Assembly (NCBI GenBank): GCA_016720655.1 | Contig: JADKKE010000006.1 | Location: 1 to 64,000 of the forward strand | Origin: Bacteroidota bacterium | GTDB lineage: Bacteria > Bacteroidota > Bacteroidia > AKYH767-A > 2013-40CM-41-45 | DNA: 64,000 bases | Reading direction: 5' to 3' | In this document: positions 1 through 8,954 of the stretch, piece by piece | How positions within the stretch are numbered: the stretch's first letter is position 1 | How the letters are laid out: the number at the start of each line of letters is the position of its first letter | Notes under the pieces: model-generated | What the model was told of the DNA's origin: nothing | Database searches by the model: none | Seen by the model: the letters and a program-made list of their open reading frames with translations, nothing else | Made by a program: the position numbers and the translations under genes

Positions 1-1450
1 CATTTCTCATCCTCGCCATATAAATTCCCGATGGCAGTTCAGGCAAAACCAAATGCTGAATACTACTCCACTCCGGCAATGAGTATTTTATTGTTCCTTT
101 TTCCTTCCAAGTTTAACAATTTCTGAATTTCTCCCGGCGATTTCAGTGTAGGATAAGTTGTGAAATGTCCATCAGTAATAGGGTTTGGATTAAATTGAAA
201 ATTAACTTTTGAATTAATTTCAGAGATTCTATTTGTTAAGCTGTCACAAACAGTTCCCGTCTCTGCTCCTAAAAAATAATTCGGATAATTGGGAATGGTG
301 AACGCATTGTAAAATCCCAGGTTTATACAGTGCTGGCAGACATCACAGCCCATTCCGATCACATCAGGATGATTGATGACATGAATATCGATTGTGCTAT
401 TCCGCAGTTGATATATTTTTCCATCCGGAGCTAATTGAGACAAATAAAACGAAGTAGCAAAAGGAGGTTGCGGAGAATAGTAACCATCGTATACTGCCAC
501 TGTAGTTTTAGATGCAGCGATGTTTGATGCAGAAAGATCAAATTGGTAAACGTATTTCATCGAGGAAAGGTAAAGCACTCTGGAATTAGGAGAAAATGCA
601 GCACCCGCACCAACAGCGCTGTCGTTTATTGCCACACGTGTCAGTAACGTAAAATCACCGGAGCATCGATCAAATTGGTAAAGATCCAAATCAGCGGTAG
701 GTTCGTAGTAAGCACAATAATTTCCATCCGGAGAAAAAACACATTGTCCAAAATTTACATCCCCTTAAACTCCCAATATCTTGAGTAAAGGGGCCATCGA
801 TGCTAAAGGGAGTTATCAAATATTTAAAATACTTCTTGCTGTAGTGGCTTTTGTGGGCGATGAGCCACCAGTCTCTTCCGTTTGAATGTTTGCATGCAGT
901 CAAACGGCCATCAACCAAACTATCATGTATTAGAATATTATTTTTGAAATAACTGCACCTAAACCTCCATCCAATGTCATATCTATTTATGGAATAATAT
1001 AAATAAAATGCAGAATAGGTAGATTGATAATCATCGCTGGTAAGGTAAATAAATAATATTACTTTGGATGATCCGGAATTGGGATGACAAAAGATTTGCT
1101 TGGCATGGTCACCCATATTGGGTATGATTGGTCGTAAAGAGTGCAGGATTTAAACCACTACCATTTTGCATTGTATCTTTATTGGCATTTTCAATATAAA
1201 TACCATTCGAGATAAATAGCATATTTCCCAGTGAATCGGAAATCAAACCATTGGTGCAATTAATATTAATATTCCTGTTTTCTTGACCAATCTGGAGAAC
1301 ACCACCTGTAAAATCCAATTTAATTCCTCCCCAGGGTGGACCACTTTGAGAATCATCACCCATGAGCCATAGGTTATTGATCCCTTGAGAAAACAATTGT
1401 ATTGAAAAGAAAAGCCCTAAAAAAAGTAGAGTTTGAATTTTTGCAATCAC
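1..1450 (-). CDS. Secreted protein with type A T9SS sorting domain, 3' end off left edge, three frameshifts
   Basis: This gene starts at a GTG (1448-1450), directly followed by a hydrophobic signal peptide ending near IQLFSQ, and runs past the left edge. The middle has short beta-propeller-like segments (NGRDWWLIAHK, FSPDGNY, LYQFDRCSGDF) of a secreted Bacteroidota family that I know only as hypothetical. The tail (NPNPITDGHF ... LPSGIYMARMRN) is a type A T9SS C-terminal signal, so the product should be exported through the outer membrane. The reading frame is broken three times. Removing one base near 1136-1138 (TTT), one near 765-766 and one in the five-base run at 98-102 restores a continuous protein. 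The ATG that would start 110 bp further upstream overlaps the neighbouring lipoprotein gene and is unlikely. Function unknown; the secretion signal is fairly secure. Confidence 0.7.
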
Positions 1451-1464
1451 AATACGAATATACC

Positions 1465-1499
1465 ACAAAAAAGCCCGCCATTTTGAAAACAGCGGGCTC
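1465..1499 (-). terminator. Rho-independent terminator after the DUF4878 lipoprotein gene
   Basis: Read on the minus strand, AGCCCGC and GCGGGCT form a 7-bp GC-rich stem (1472-1478 with 1492-1498) followed by a run of T. It lies 18 bp past the stop of the lipoprotein gene and closes the arginase-argS operon. Confidence 0.85.
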
Positions 1500-1517
1500 A
1501 ATCCATTTATAAATGGC

Positions 1518-1970
1518 CTATTTTTTCTCTTCCGTTGCCGCAGCAGTACTATCTGTATTCGTCGCACCAACGTCCATCCTGTCGCCGCCTTCAGCGCCAT
1601 TGAGACTTTCCTTGGTCATGTTTACTTTCCATTTGCCGTCAACACGCATTAGGTTAAGAGGTATTTCGCCTTCTTTGCCTTCTTCTTTGTACATCACCAC
1701 TGCATTGTCGCCTTCGATTTTCTCGGAAACAATTTCGTATTTTACTTCAGTAACCTGTGCGGAATCCTGAACCATTTTGGAAAAGCCGGCCATAACGTCC
1801 ATGAGTTTACCGGTATCTTCTGTGCCGTACTTTCTTGCTCCAGCAAAATCCTGACTGTGGAATGCCTTTAGGAAGGAATCGGCAACAGCTTTTGGAGAAT
1901 CACCCTTGCCACAGGAAATAGCGGAGAATAAAATAATGACAGTACAAACAGCCTGGAATTTAAGTTTCAT
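1518..1970 (-). CDS. DUF4878-type lipoprotein
   Basis: A 150-residue protein with a lipoprotein signal peptide: hydrophobic segment at residues 5-18 and lipobox FSAISC with the acylated Cys at about residue 20. The mature part (KAVADSFLKAFHSQDFAGARKYG ... GKWKVNMTKE, given here in part) resembles DUF4878, a NTF2-like fold of small periplasmic lipoproteins with no assigned activity. The last 25 residues are low-complexity and rich in Thr, Ala and Glu. It is the last gene of a minus-strand operon, 18 bp after the YiiX-like gene, and is followed by a strong hairpin terminator. Family call is from motif recognition; role unknown. Confidence 0.8.
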   Translation of the reverse strand: MKLKFQAVCTVIILFSAISCGKGDSPKAVADSFLKAFHSQDFAGARKYGTEDTGKLMDVMAGFSKMVQDSAQVTEVKYEIVSEKIEGDNAVVMYKEEGKEGEIPLNLMRVDGKWKVNMTKESLNGAEGGDRMDVGATNTDSTAAATEEKK

Positions 1971-1988
1971 TTTCTTGGTTTTATAGAA

Positions 1989-2654
1989 TTAGTTTCGGTA
2001 GTCGTATGCATAGATTTCACGGCAATGTGAACTGAGATAAATATTATCACAGGAAACATAGGTCCTGCCGGAAATATGGGTTAAAGGTAGAAAATTTTTA
2101 TCCCCGATGGCATTCGTCAGGAGTTTGTAAACCATTTCGGTACAATACATTTTATCATCGGTGCTCAGATTAAAATCTGTATCGAATTCCAAACCGGATT
2201 TGTAATAATCATTTAGGCCGGTGATTACTTTTTTCAATTGTTTTGCGTTCAGATCAGTGCGGTAAATGCCAAAAGTATGATTGTGATCCGGTCGGCAAAA
2301 AGCGGAGAGCGTCTCCCGTTTCATTTTATTGCTTTTGTTTTCTTCGCCTCCAATACAATGATAAACGAAGACTTGTCCGTTCTCGACTTCAATAATTCCT
2401 GCATGGGAATACCGTGGATCTTCCTTGCTGAGCTTCTGAAATGCATTGCTGATGAATCCCCGGCCATGGCGGAAAATGAGATCACCGGATTTCAGCTGGC
2501 TTAAATCCGGTGCTGCCTGAATCCAGGTCGTACGAATTTGTACCGGTTGCATTCTCGCAGTCACAGGTTCAATCCAGCCGGATGTAGCCAGAAGGATCAG
2601 AACAAGCGTCCCGGAAGCAATGATTAACAATAAGAGATCGGAGTATTTCTTCAT
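1989..2654 (-). CDS. YiiX/YebB-like NlpC/P60-type cysteine hydrolase
   Basis: A 221-residue protein with an N-terminal membrane anchor or signal (residues 7-25). The catalytic region has the features of the circularly permuted NlpC/P60 (papain-like) YiiX family: LKSGDLIFRHG near residue 55, a His in YSHAGIIE near residue 84, and the nucleophile Cys in MYCTEMVYKL near residue 170. Relatives act on amide or thioester bonds, in peptidoglycan or lipids, but the substrate here is unknown. It begins 2 bp after argS ends, so translation is probably coupled. Start ATG is followed directly by a KK-plus-hydrophobic signal, which supports it. Confidence 0.8.
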   Translation of the reverse strand: MKKYSDLLLLIIASGTLVLILLATSGWIEPVTARMQPVQIRTTWIQAAPDLSQLKSGDLIFRHGRGFISNAFQKLSKEDPRYSHAGIIEVENGQVFVYHCIGGEENKSNKMKRETLSAFCRPDHNHTFGIYRTDLNAKQLKKVITGLNDYYKSGLEFDTDFNLSTDDKMYCTEMVYKLLTNAIGDKNFLPLTHISGRTYVSCDNIYLSSHCREIYAYDYRN

Positions 2655-2656
2655 CC

Positions 2657-4301
2657 TTACATTCTGTCAGGAACCGTAATTCCCAGGAGCAACATCGACT
2701 GACGAATCACTTTTGATGTGAGATCACTCAGCTTTAAACGGAAAACTGATGTCTGAGGTTCTGCTTCATCCACAATTACATGATCATGGTAGAAATGATT
2801 GTAGGCTTTGGCAACATCATAGGCGTAATTGGCCATCACAGCAGGACTGAGATTTTGTCCGGCTTCCCTGAGCATTTGTGGATAAGCATAAATCAAACTG
2901 AGCAAATGCTTTTCTTCTTTGGATAATTGATGTGTCCCAACTGAAGCACTCAGATTCAATTTCTCTCCCTTTTTCAGGACAGAACGAATCCGGGCATGTG
3001 TGTGTACTGAATAAACGGACCTGTGTTGCCATTGAGGTCGATACTTTCAGCCGGATTGAAAAGCATCCGCTTCTTGGGATCAACCTTTAGGATGAAATAT
3101 TTGATGGCTCCCATTCCAAGGTTGTGATACAATTCTTTTGCTTCGGCAGAATCAAAGTCATCGAGTTTGCCCATGGCTTTGGTGGCCATTTCAGCTTCTT
3201 CTACCACGTCCTTGATCAGGTCATCAGCATCCACCACAGTTCCTTCACGGGATTTCATTTTACCGCTGGGAAGATCCACCATTCCATAGGAAAGATGGTA
3301 CAAGCCATCGGCCCATGGACGATTGAGTTTATGAAAAATACCACGAAGTACTTTGAAATGATAATCCTGTTCGTTGCCGACTACATAGATCAATTGCTCA
3401 AGTCCTGGGTTTTCATCAAAACGGAGTTGAGCTGTACCGATATCCTGAGTGATGTACACTGAAGTTCCATCGGCACGCAACAATACTTTTTGATCCAATC
3501 CTTCTGCTGTTAACTCATCTTTTCCCAAAGCGCACGTGTCTCCGGATCTCCTGCTTCCCATTTCAGAAGCATGTTCTGGATTTCTATGGCAAGTGGAGCA
3601 GTTTTTTCGGCTTCTTCTTTTGCTGTTCCTTTCTCAATCAAAGTTTCAACCTGCTCTTTGTATTTCTTATCGTAAAGAACATAATATTTGCCTACAAGAT
3701 GATCGCCTTTCATTCCACTGGAAGCAGGAGTTTCTCCATTTCCCCATTTGGACCAGGCAAGCATGGATTTGCAAATATGAATTCCACGATCGTTGACCAG
3801 GTTTACTTTTAAAACTTTGTGACCGTTTGCTTTGAGAATTTCAGCGACAGAATAACCCAGAAGATTGTTCCGGATATGGCCGAGATGCAAGGGCTTGTTG
3901 GTATTCGGGGAGGAATATTCCACCATCAACAAACGCGGCTTTACAGGAGAATCTGAATTGCGGTTAGGATCAAATAAAACCTGAACATCAGAAGATGCAG
4001 CGGCAAAAAAATCGGTCCAGAAAGATTCGGCTATGGCAAGGTTAAGAAAACCCTTGACGACATTGAAGGAAGAAACAATTTTGCAATGCTCCTGAACATG
4101 TGTGCCAATTTGTGTGGCAGTTTCTTCCGGCGATTTCCCTGCTTTTTTTGTAAAAGGAAAAACGACAAGCGTTTTATCCCCTTCAAATTCCTTCTTTGTA
4201 TCCTGCAAAAGAATATTCTCCTCCTGCTCTGTGATTTCGTACAAATCTTTCAGCGCAGCAAGGATTCCCTGCTTAATTTCTTTCTCAAACCACAAACTCA
4301 T
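2657..4301 (-). CDS. argS: Arginyl-tRNA synthetase, disrupted
   Basis: Class I aminoacyl-tRNA synthetase charging tRNA-Arg. Visible are the N-terminal Add-1 domain, the HIGH motif (PLHLGHIRNN, about residue 137), the KMSKS equivalent (GKMKSREGT) and the C-terminal anticodon-binding domain (SPAVMANYAYDVAKAYNHF ... LLGITVPDRM). Two lesions break it. Around 3512-3522 the frame changes and, compared with the family as I know it, roughly 50-60 residues between LWEKM and LTAEGLDQ are missing. Around 2994-3004 one extra AC unit in an (AC)n run shifts the frame; removing it restores YTHARIRSVLKKGEK. argS is essential and no second copy is visible here, so sequence error is likely. It follows arginase by 25 bp and precedes the YiiX-like gene by 2 bp. 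Confidence 0.9.
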
Positions 4302-4326
4302 GTATTCTCGGGATTAAATCGGTTCT

Positions 4327-5271
4327 TTAATTGGTCAGCTGGCTGACGACCCTTTGCAGAATTTCAAAAGTATTTTCTGCCATCAGGTTTTCTTTGTCCA
4401 AGGTAGGATTCACTTCTGATATTTCGAAACAGATGACTTTTTCATTTTGAATCAAACGCACCAATAAGCTTCCTGCTTCTTTCTCTGTAATTCCATTGCG
4501 GACCGGAGTTCCGGTTCCTTTGGAGATGGAGGAATCCATGCTGTCGACATCGAAAGAAATATAAATCATGTGACAACGCGACAAATGAGCCAAAGTATCA
4601 CGGGCGATTTTCTCGACACCGTTTCGTTTCACATCATTGGTGCTGAAGATTTTCACTTTATTTTTCTTGAGCAAATAGGATTCTTCCGGCTCAACATCAC
4701 GCAGACCGATAAACACAAGATCGTTCCAGTCGATTTTTGGCATGATGCCACCAATCTTTTTGATCTTATTCCATTGTTCCAGGGTATCCTTATCCGGCTT
4801 GTTCATTTTGTTGCTGGCATTGTCTTCCGCCAGTACAGCCGCAAGCGGCATCCCGTGCATGTTGCCCGAAGGAGTCGTCCAGGGTGAATGCATGTCGGCA
4901 TGAGCATCGATCCAGATCACACCGAGGCGTTGCTTAGGGTAAGCCATCTTGATCCCGGAGATCGTACCGGCTGATGTGCTGTGATCACCAGCCAGGACAA
5001 TCGGGAACTCGTTTGACTTGAGGGAATTCTTCACTGCATTTGCAGTACGCTCCAATACAGCGAGCATACTCTTGATTCGTTTCGCATACGGACTCCCGGG
5101 AGATTCAAAGAGACTCTGGTTTTCAGTCTGCACCTCGACAGATTCTATCTTCTTAAACAAATTACTTCCATAGTCAAAGGCAGCAATCTTGATTGCATCC
5201 GGTCCCATGCTGGCACCACGTGTACCCGCTCCCACCTCTGATTTCACTTCTACAAACCTGATCTTTTTCAT
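4327..5271 (-). CDS. rocF: Arginase (ureohydrolase family)
   Basis: A 314-residue ureohydrolase converting arginine to ornithine and urea with a binuclear Mn centre. Metal ligands are visible in GDHS (95-98), DAHAD (122-126) and DVDSMD (241-246). The loop TTPSGNMHGMP after DAHAD matches the arginase substrate signature (SGN.HG), which favours arginase over agmatinase or formimidoylglutamase, the other family members. It is the first gene of a minus-strand operon with argS and is transcribed divergently from an arginine decarboxylase gene, so the two routes of arginine consumption (ornithine versus agmatine) share one intergenic region. Confidence 0.88.
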   Translation of the reverse strand: MKKIRFVEVKSEVGAGTRGASMGPDAIKIAAFDYGSNLFKKIESVEVQTENQSLFESPGSPYAKRIKSMLAVLERTANAVKNSLKSNEFPIVLAGDHSTSAGTISGIKMAYPKQRLGVIWIDAHADMHSPWTTPSGNMHGMPLAAVLAEDNASNKMNKPDKDTLEQWNKIKKIGGIMPKIDWNDLVFIGLRDVEPEESYLLKKNKVKIFSTNDVKRNGVEKIARDTLAHLSRCHMIYISFDVDSMDSSISKGTGTPVRNGITEKEAGSLLVRLIQNEKVICFEISEVNPTLDKENLMAENTFEILQRVVSQLTN

Positions 5272-5323
5272 TTGTACTTTTTGTTTATTCTATGCAAAAA
5301 ATTTATTCCCTACGTAAGTGATA

Positions 5324-5342
5324 AATGTAAGTTACTTACATT
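5324..5342. promoter_or_regulatory. Palindromic candidate operator between arginase and arginine decarboxylase
   Basis: A perfect inverted repeat with 8-bp arms, AATGTAAG-TTA-CTTACATT, lies in the 149-bp divergent region. A further copy of the half-site CTTACATT occurs at 5368-5375, and a degenerate GTAAGTGAT sits at 5315-5322. The symmetry and repeated half-sites suggest a dimeric regulator binding site; the regulator is not identifiable from this window. Confidence 0.5.
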
Positions 5343-5420
5343 AGCAGAAATTAATCAATCCGGGTGACTTACATTCTTCAGCATCCGGCCAACCTTTAAT
5401 CTCCCACTCTCTGATTTATT

Positions 5421-6824
5421 ATGAAGAACACCTACCGTGATCTGATCGAACAGACTTTCTACTTCCCACAGGAAGGATTTGAGGTGATCGATAATCAACT
5501 GCACTTTTATGGTATTGATTTGATGGAGATTATCAAGCAATACGGTACTCCATTGAAAATCAATTATCTGCCTAAAATCGGATCACAAATTAAGAAAGCC
5601 AAACGGATTTTCAATGTTGCGATCGCGAAAGCAGATTATAAGGGGTCTTATACTTACTGTTATTGTACGAAGAGTTCACATTTTTCGTTCGTTTTGCATG
5701 AAGTTTTAAAGCACGATGTTCATCTGGAAACCTCCTCTGCTTTTGACATTCCGATTATCCGTTCCCTTTACCAGGAGAAGAAAATCGACAAGAATATTTA
5801 CATCGTTTGTAATGGTTACAAGCGCCCGCAATACATCCAGTATATCAGTGAACTCATCAACGACGGTTTCGAGAATGTGATTCCCGTTCTGGACAACATG
5901 AATGAGTTGCCTTTGTACGAGAAGAAAATCAAGGGACGCAAGAAGGTAAAAGTAGGCATTCGGATCGCAGCCGGCGAAGAACCCAATTTCGAGTTCTACG
6001 CTTCTCGTTTGGGGAGCCGTTATGATGAAATCCACGATTACTACAATAAAAATCTGAAGAAGAACAGCAAATTCCAGCTTAAAATGCTGCATTTCTTCAT
6101 TAATACCGGGATTAAGGACAATGCCTATTACTGGAGTGAGTTGAATAAATGTGTGAATGTGTATTGTGAGCTGAAGAAAATTTGTCCGACACTCGATTCA
6201 TTGGATATCGGTGGCGGCTGGCCGATCCGAAAGTCGCTTGGTTTCGAATACGATTACGAATACATGGCTGAGCAAATCATCAAGCAAATCAAACAAACTT
6301 GCAAAGCACAAGGCGTTGATGAGCCGAATATTTTTACTGAGTTTGGCAGCTTCACAGTCGCCGAAAGTGGCGCAACTCTTTTTTCGATCATTGATCAAAA
6401 GCAACAGAACGATAACGAATTGTGGTACATGATCGACAGTTCATTCATCACCACACTTCCGGATACCTGGGGAATTAAACAGAAGTTTATCCTGCTTGCG
6501 ATCAACCAATGGGAGAAGGATTATAACCGAGTCAATATTGGAGGACTCACCTGCGACAGCGACGATTATTACAATACGGAGTCGCATGTGAATCAGGTCT
6601 ATCTTCCGAAGGAGGATGAACCAAAGGGAGAAACTTTGTACATCGGATTTTTCCATACCGGCGCTTACCAGGAAAGTATTGGGGGCTATGGAGGAATTCA
6701 GCACTGTCTGGTTCCTGCTCCAAAGCATGTAATTATCGACCGCGATGAAGATGGTGAAATCACTACCCGTCTGTTTGCAAAAGAACAAAGTGCAAAAAGC
6801 ATGTTGAAAATTCTTGGTTACTAA
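5421..6824 (+). CDS. speA: Biosynthetic arginine decarboxylase, SpeA-type, PLP fold III
   Basis: A 467-residue alanine-racemase-fold (fold type III) decarboxylase of the form Bacteroidota use to make agmatine for polyamine synthesis. The likely PLP Schiff-base lysine is in YCYCTKSSHF (about residue 84). The phosphate-binding glycine-rich loop is LDIGGGWP (about residue 262), and the C-terminal domain has NIGGLTCDSDDYY, in which the acidic/Cys-Asp motif contributes the second half of the active site in the dimer. The gene is intact. It is divergent from arginase across a palindromic region. Diaminopimelate decarboxylase is a less likely alternative because of the long SpeA-like insert and the genomic partner. 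Confidence 0.85.
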   Translation: MKNTYRDLIEQTFYFPQEGFEVIDNQLHFYGIDLMEIIKQYGTPLKINYLPKIGSQIKKAKRIFNVAIAKADYKGSYTYCYCTKSSHFSFVLHEVLKHDVHLETSSAFDIPIIRSLYQEKKIDKNIYIVCNGYKRPQYIQYISELINDGFENVIPVLDNMNELPLYEKKIKGRKKVKVGIRIAAGEEPNFEFYASRLGSRYDEIHDYYNKNLKKNSKFQLKMLHFFINTGIKDNAYYWSELNKCVNVYCELKKICPTLDSLDIGGGWPIRKSLGFEYDYEYMAEQIIKQIKQTCKAQGVDEPNIFTEFGSFTVAESGATLFSIIDQKQQNDNELWYMIDSSFITTLPDTWGIKQKFILLAINQWEKDYNRVNIGGLTCDSDDYYNTESHVNQVYLPKEDEPKGETLYIGFFHTGAYQESIGGYGGIQHCLVPAPKHVIIDRDEDGEITTRLFAKEQSAKSMLKILGY

Positions 6825-6840
6825 TTTAGCAGATAAACTG

Positions 6841-7635
6841 ATGAAACGTGTCACTGGTCTTGGTGGAGTATTTCTCAAAGCAAAGGATCCGAAATTCCTT
6901 GCAAGATGGTATGAAGACAATCTTGGGATTCCATTTGGTACCAATGTATATGCAAGTTTGAAATGGAGAAATCCGGATAATCCTGATGAAATTTGCACCA
7001 CAGCATTCAGCATGTTTTCTGTTCAGACAGAATACTTTGCTCCGAGTACAAAAGATCTGATGCTGAACTTTCGTGTGAGTAATTTATTTGAACTCCTGCC
7101 ACTGTTGAAATCTGAAGGAGTCGATGTGATGCAGTCAACCGAAGAACATGAATACGGAAAATTCGGCTGGGTGATGGATCCGGAAGGAAACAAAATCGAA
7201 TTGTGGGAACCAAATGAATCCGGATTTGGAGAATCAGCACAGACAATTCCTTTGGAAGGAGAAGTCAATGGTTTCGGCGGGATTTTTATAAAAAGTAAAA
7301 ATCCGGAAGCCCAGGGTAAATGGTATTCAGATCATTTTGGTTTGGTATTCCAGTATGGTATGCACACTTTTAAATGGCGTCAATTGAACGATGCATCTAT
7401 ACAAGCAAAAACAGCCTTTACTTTTTTCAAAGAAGACACAAAATATTTCCAGCCTTCCATCAAAAATCAAATGTTGAACTTCAGAGTAAACAATTTGCGA
7501 CCATTGTTGGAAACACTGAAATCAGCACACGTCGAAGTCGATCCCAAAATTGAAGATTCTGAATACGGTACCTTCGGCTGGATCATGGATCCTGAAGGGA
7601 ACAGGGTCGAGCTCTGGAGTGGGAATAGAAATTAG
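6841..7635 (+). CDS. Two-domain VOC (glyoxalase/bleomycin-resistance) protein
   Basis: Two tandem vicinal-oxygen-chelate modules of about 125 residues each. Both begin with a GGVF/GGIF strand (VTGLGGVFLKAKDP, VNGFGGIFIKSKNP) and both end with the near-identical FGWVMDPEGN / FGWIMDPEGN followed by a Glu-containing strand, so an internal duplication is clear. Such proteins bind a metal and act as lyases, dioxygenases or resistance proteins; the substrate is unknown. I chose the ATG at 6841, 16 bp after the decarboxylase stop, over an upstream TTG that would overlap that gene. The close spacing suggests cotranscription with speA. Confidence 0.82.
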   Translation: MKRVTGLGGVFLKAKDPKFLARWYEDNLGIPFGTNVYASLKWRNPDNPDEICTTAFSMFSVQTEYFAPSTKDLMLNFRVSNLFELLPLLKSEGVDVMQSTEEHEYGKFGWVMDPEGNKIELWEPNESGFGESAQTIPLEGEVNGFGGIFIKSKNPEAQGKWYSDHFGLVFQYGMHTFKWRQLNDASIQAKTAFTFFKEDTKYFQPSIKNQMLNFRVNNLRPLLETLKSAHVEVDPKIEDSEYGTFGWIMDPEGNRVELWSGNRN

Positions 7636-7665
7636 AAATTAGAGAATAGAAAATAGAAATTAGAC
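7624..7665. repeat. Heptanucleotide array (AATAGAA/ATTAGAA), six units
   Basis: Six consecutive 7-base units, variants of ATTAGAA and AATAGAA, overlap the last three codons and stop of the VOC gene and run into the intergenic region. The period is constant while the unit drifts by one or two bases. Confidence 0.75.
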
Positions 7666-7738
7666 CTTATTAGGTAAAAGCTGAGGACTGGCAACTAATG
7701 AAGAATTCAAAAGTCAAAAATCAGCAGCCTGACAGCTC

Positions 7739-7826
7739 ATTCATAATTCATAATTCTCAATTCCCCACTCCCCACTCCTAACTCTTAACTCTTAACTCTT
7801 AACTCTTAACTCATAACTCATAACTC
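7739..7826. repeat. Heptanucleotide arrays (ATTCATA then TTAACTC family)
   Basis: About four 7-base units near ATTCATA (7739-7766) run into nine units of the CCCACTC / TTAACTC / ATAACTC series (7764-7826). The array ends exactly at the stop codon of the DUF2027-Smr gene on the minus strand. With the array at 7624-7665, most of this convergent spacer is low-complexity DNA with a 7-base period. The 70 bases between 7666 and 7738 show nothing recognisable. Confidence 0.8.
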
Positions 7827-8891
7827 CTAAAGAAACTCCACCTCCGTCGCCCCAAACCCATACTGTTCCGGAGGTGCTTCGCCGTAGCGGATGAAGGGTA
7901 TTTTTTTCAGTTCTTCGCGAATAGCACTCTTAAGTACTCCTTGACCAACGCCATGTATAAAGGTGATTTTGTGGATCTTATTGATCATGGCCTGATCCAG
8001 TTCATAAAGAAAATAGTTTAGTTGATAAGCGATTATCTGTGCATTACTCATTGCAGAATAGTCCTTGATCAGTTCTTCAATATGCAGGTCGACAACCTTG
8101 GTTCTTGAAAGGACAGTAAACCTTTCAGTTTTCCCTTTTGCTCCTTTTTGTTGATTTCTCAGGCTTTCCTCGGTTTCTTTTTGCTGGTATTTGTCCAGCA
8201 ATTTCGAAATATCTACATCATTCAAGGGATTCAGGCTGAACAAAGGCATAAGGAGAACAGGTCTTTCCTCGGATCTCAAGCTGTTTTTGTGAGAAGGATC
8301 CAGGAAATCGGAACCTGAAAACATAAGAGATTTAATAAACGGAGCCCTTGGTCTGAATTCCTTTTTTCCGAAGAAAAGGAATTGAAATTCGAAGCCATCA
8401 AAACGATGCAATTGGTCAGGAGAATAAACACCAAGTGATAATTCTGTCCGCGTGGATAATGCTCCGGAATCGATCCCCGATCGAAATTCTGCCAGCTTTC
8501 TGGATACAGTGAAAATTACTTCATAATTGGTATTGTTTACAAGAATGAGCTCTATTTCCGAAGTTAATGGTGTTTTTTCATTCACCATTTTTAGTGCAGC
8601 ATAGATTGTATCATCAGGATCCAGAGAAGGAATTACCTCTGCTTTTCGCACAGAAACTTTTGCTGCAGGAGCCAGAGTTACAGTTTCATTTGCCTCTATT
8701 TTACCTTGTGCTTCCTTAGGGAGCTTAGCATCGAGTTGAAATTCAATACGAACCCATTGCTTCTCCTCTGCAATATGTTTAAAGCCGTCGGCGTCGGCTA
8801 CTTCGACTTTATCGTTGGATAAGATCCGTACTACTGATCCTTCAAGGTTGTCATTTAAGAACCTGACTTTATCACCAATTTGTAATTTCAA
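7827..8891 (-). CDS. DUF2027 protein with C-terminal Smr domain
   Basis: A 354-residue protein. The N-terminus (GDKVRFLNDNLEGSVVRI) is a small beta-barrel of the type also seen before Smr domains in MutS2. The centre matches the Bacteroidota-specific DUF2027 region. The C-terminal Smr domain has VVDLHIEEL and the glycine loop FIHGVGQGVLK (from about residue 270). Smr domains nick branched DNA or cleave RNA (for example SmrB on collided ribosomes); which applies here is unknown. The gene is convergent with the VOC gene across heptamer arrays, and a good promoter lies 35 bp upstream of its start. Confidence 0.85.
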   Translation of the reverse strand: MKLQIGDKVRFLNDNLEGSVVRILSNDKVEVADADGFKHIAEEKQWVRIEFQLDAKLPKEAQGKIEANETVTLAPAAKVSVRKAEVIPSLDPDDTIYAALKMVNEKTPLTSEIELILVNNTNYEVIFTVSRKLAEFRSGIDSGALSTRTELSLGVYSPDQLHRFDGFEFQFLFFGKKEFRPRAPFIKSLMFSGSDFLDPSHKNSLRSEERPVLLMPLFSLNPLNDVDISKLLDKYQQKETEESLRNQQKGAKGKTERFTVLSRTKVVDLHIEELIKDYSAMSNAQIIAYQLNYFLYELDQAMINKIHKITFIHGVGQGVLKSAIREELKKIPFIRYGEAPPEQYGFGATEVEFL

Positions 8892-8925
8892 TTTCCGCGG
8901 TTTTTAGCTTCCACCTGTTTAAATA

Positions 8926-8954
8926 CAAGAGTAAATCAAACACTGAAAATACAA
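8926..8954 (-). promoter_or_regulatory. Bacteroidota-type promoter for the DUF2027-Smr gene
   Basis: On the minus strand, TTG (8952-8954) is separated by 18 bases from TACTCTTG (8926-8933), one mismatch from TAnnTTTG. It lies 35 bp upstream of the ATG. Confidence 0.5.

Noticed and set aside
5706..6092. Antisense open frame inside the arginine decarboxylase gene
   Set aside because: Shadow of the real gene: no signal, motif or promoter, and the plus-strand gene is complete and conserved.
7624..7826. Possible CRISPR array
   Set aside because: Units are 7 bases with no spacers and no cas genes nearby; this is a simple-sequence repeat.
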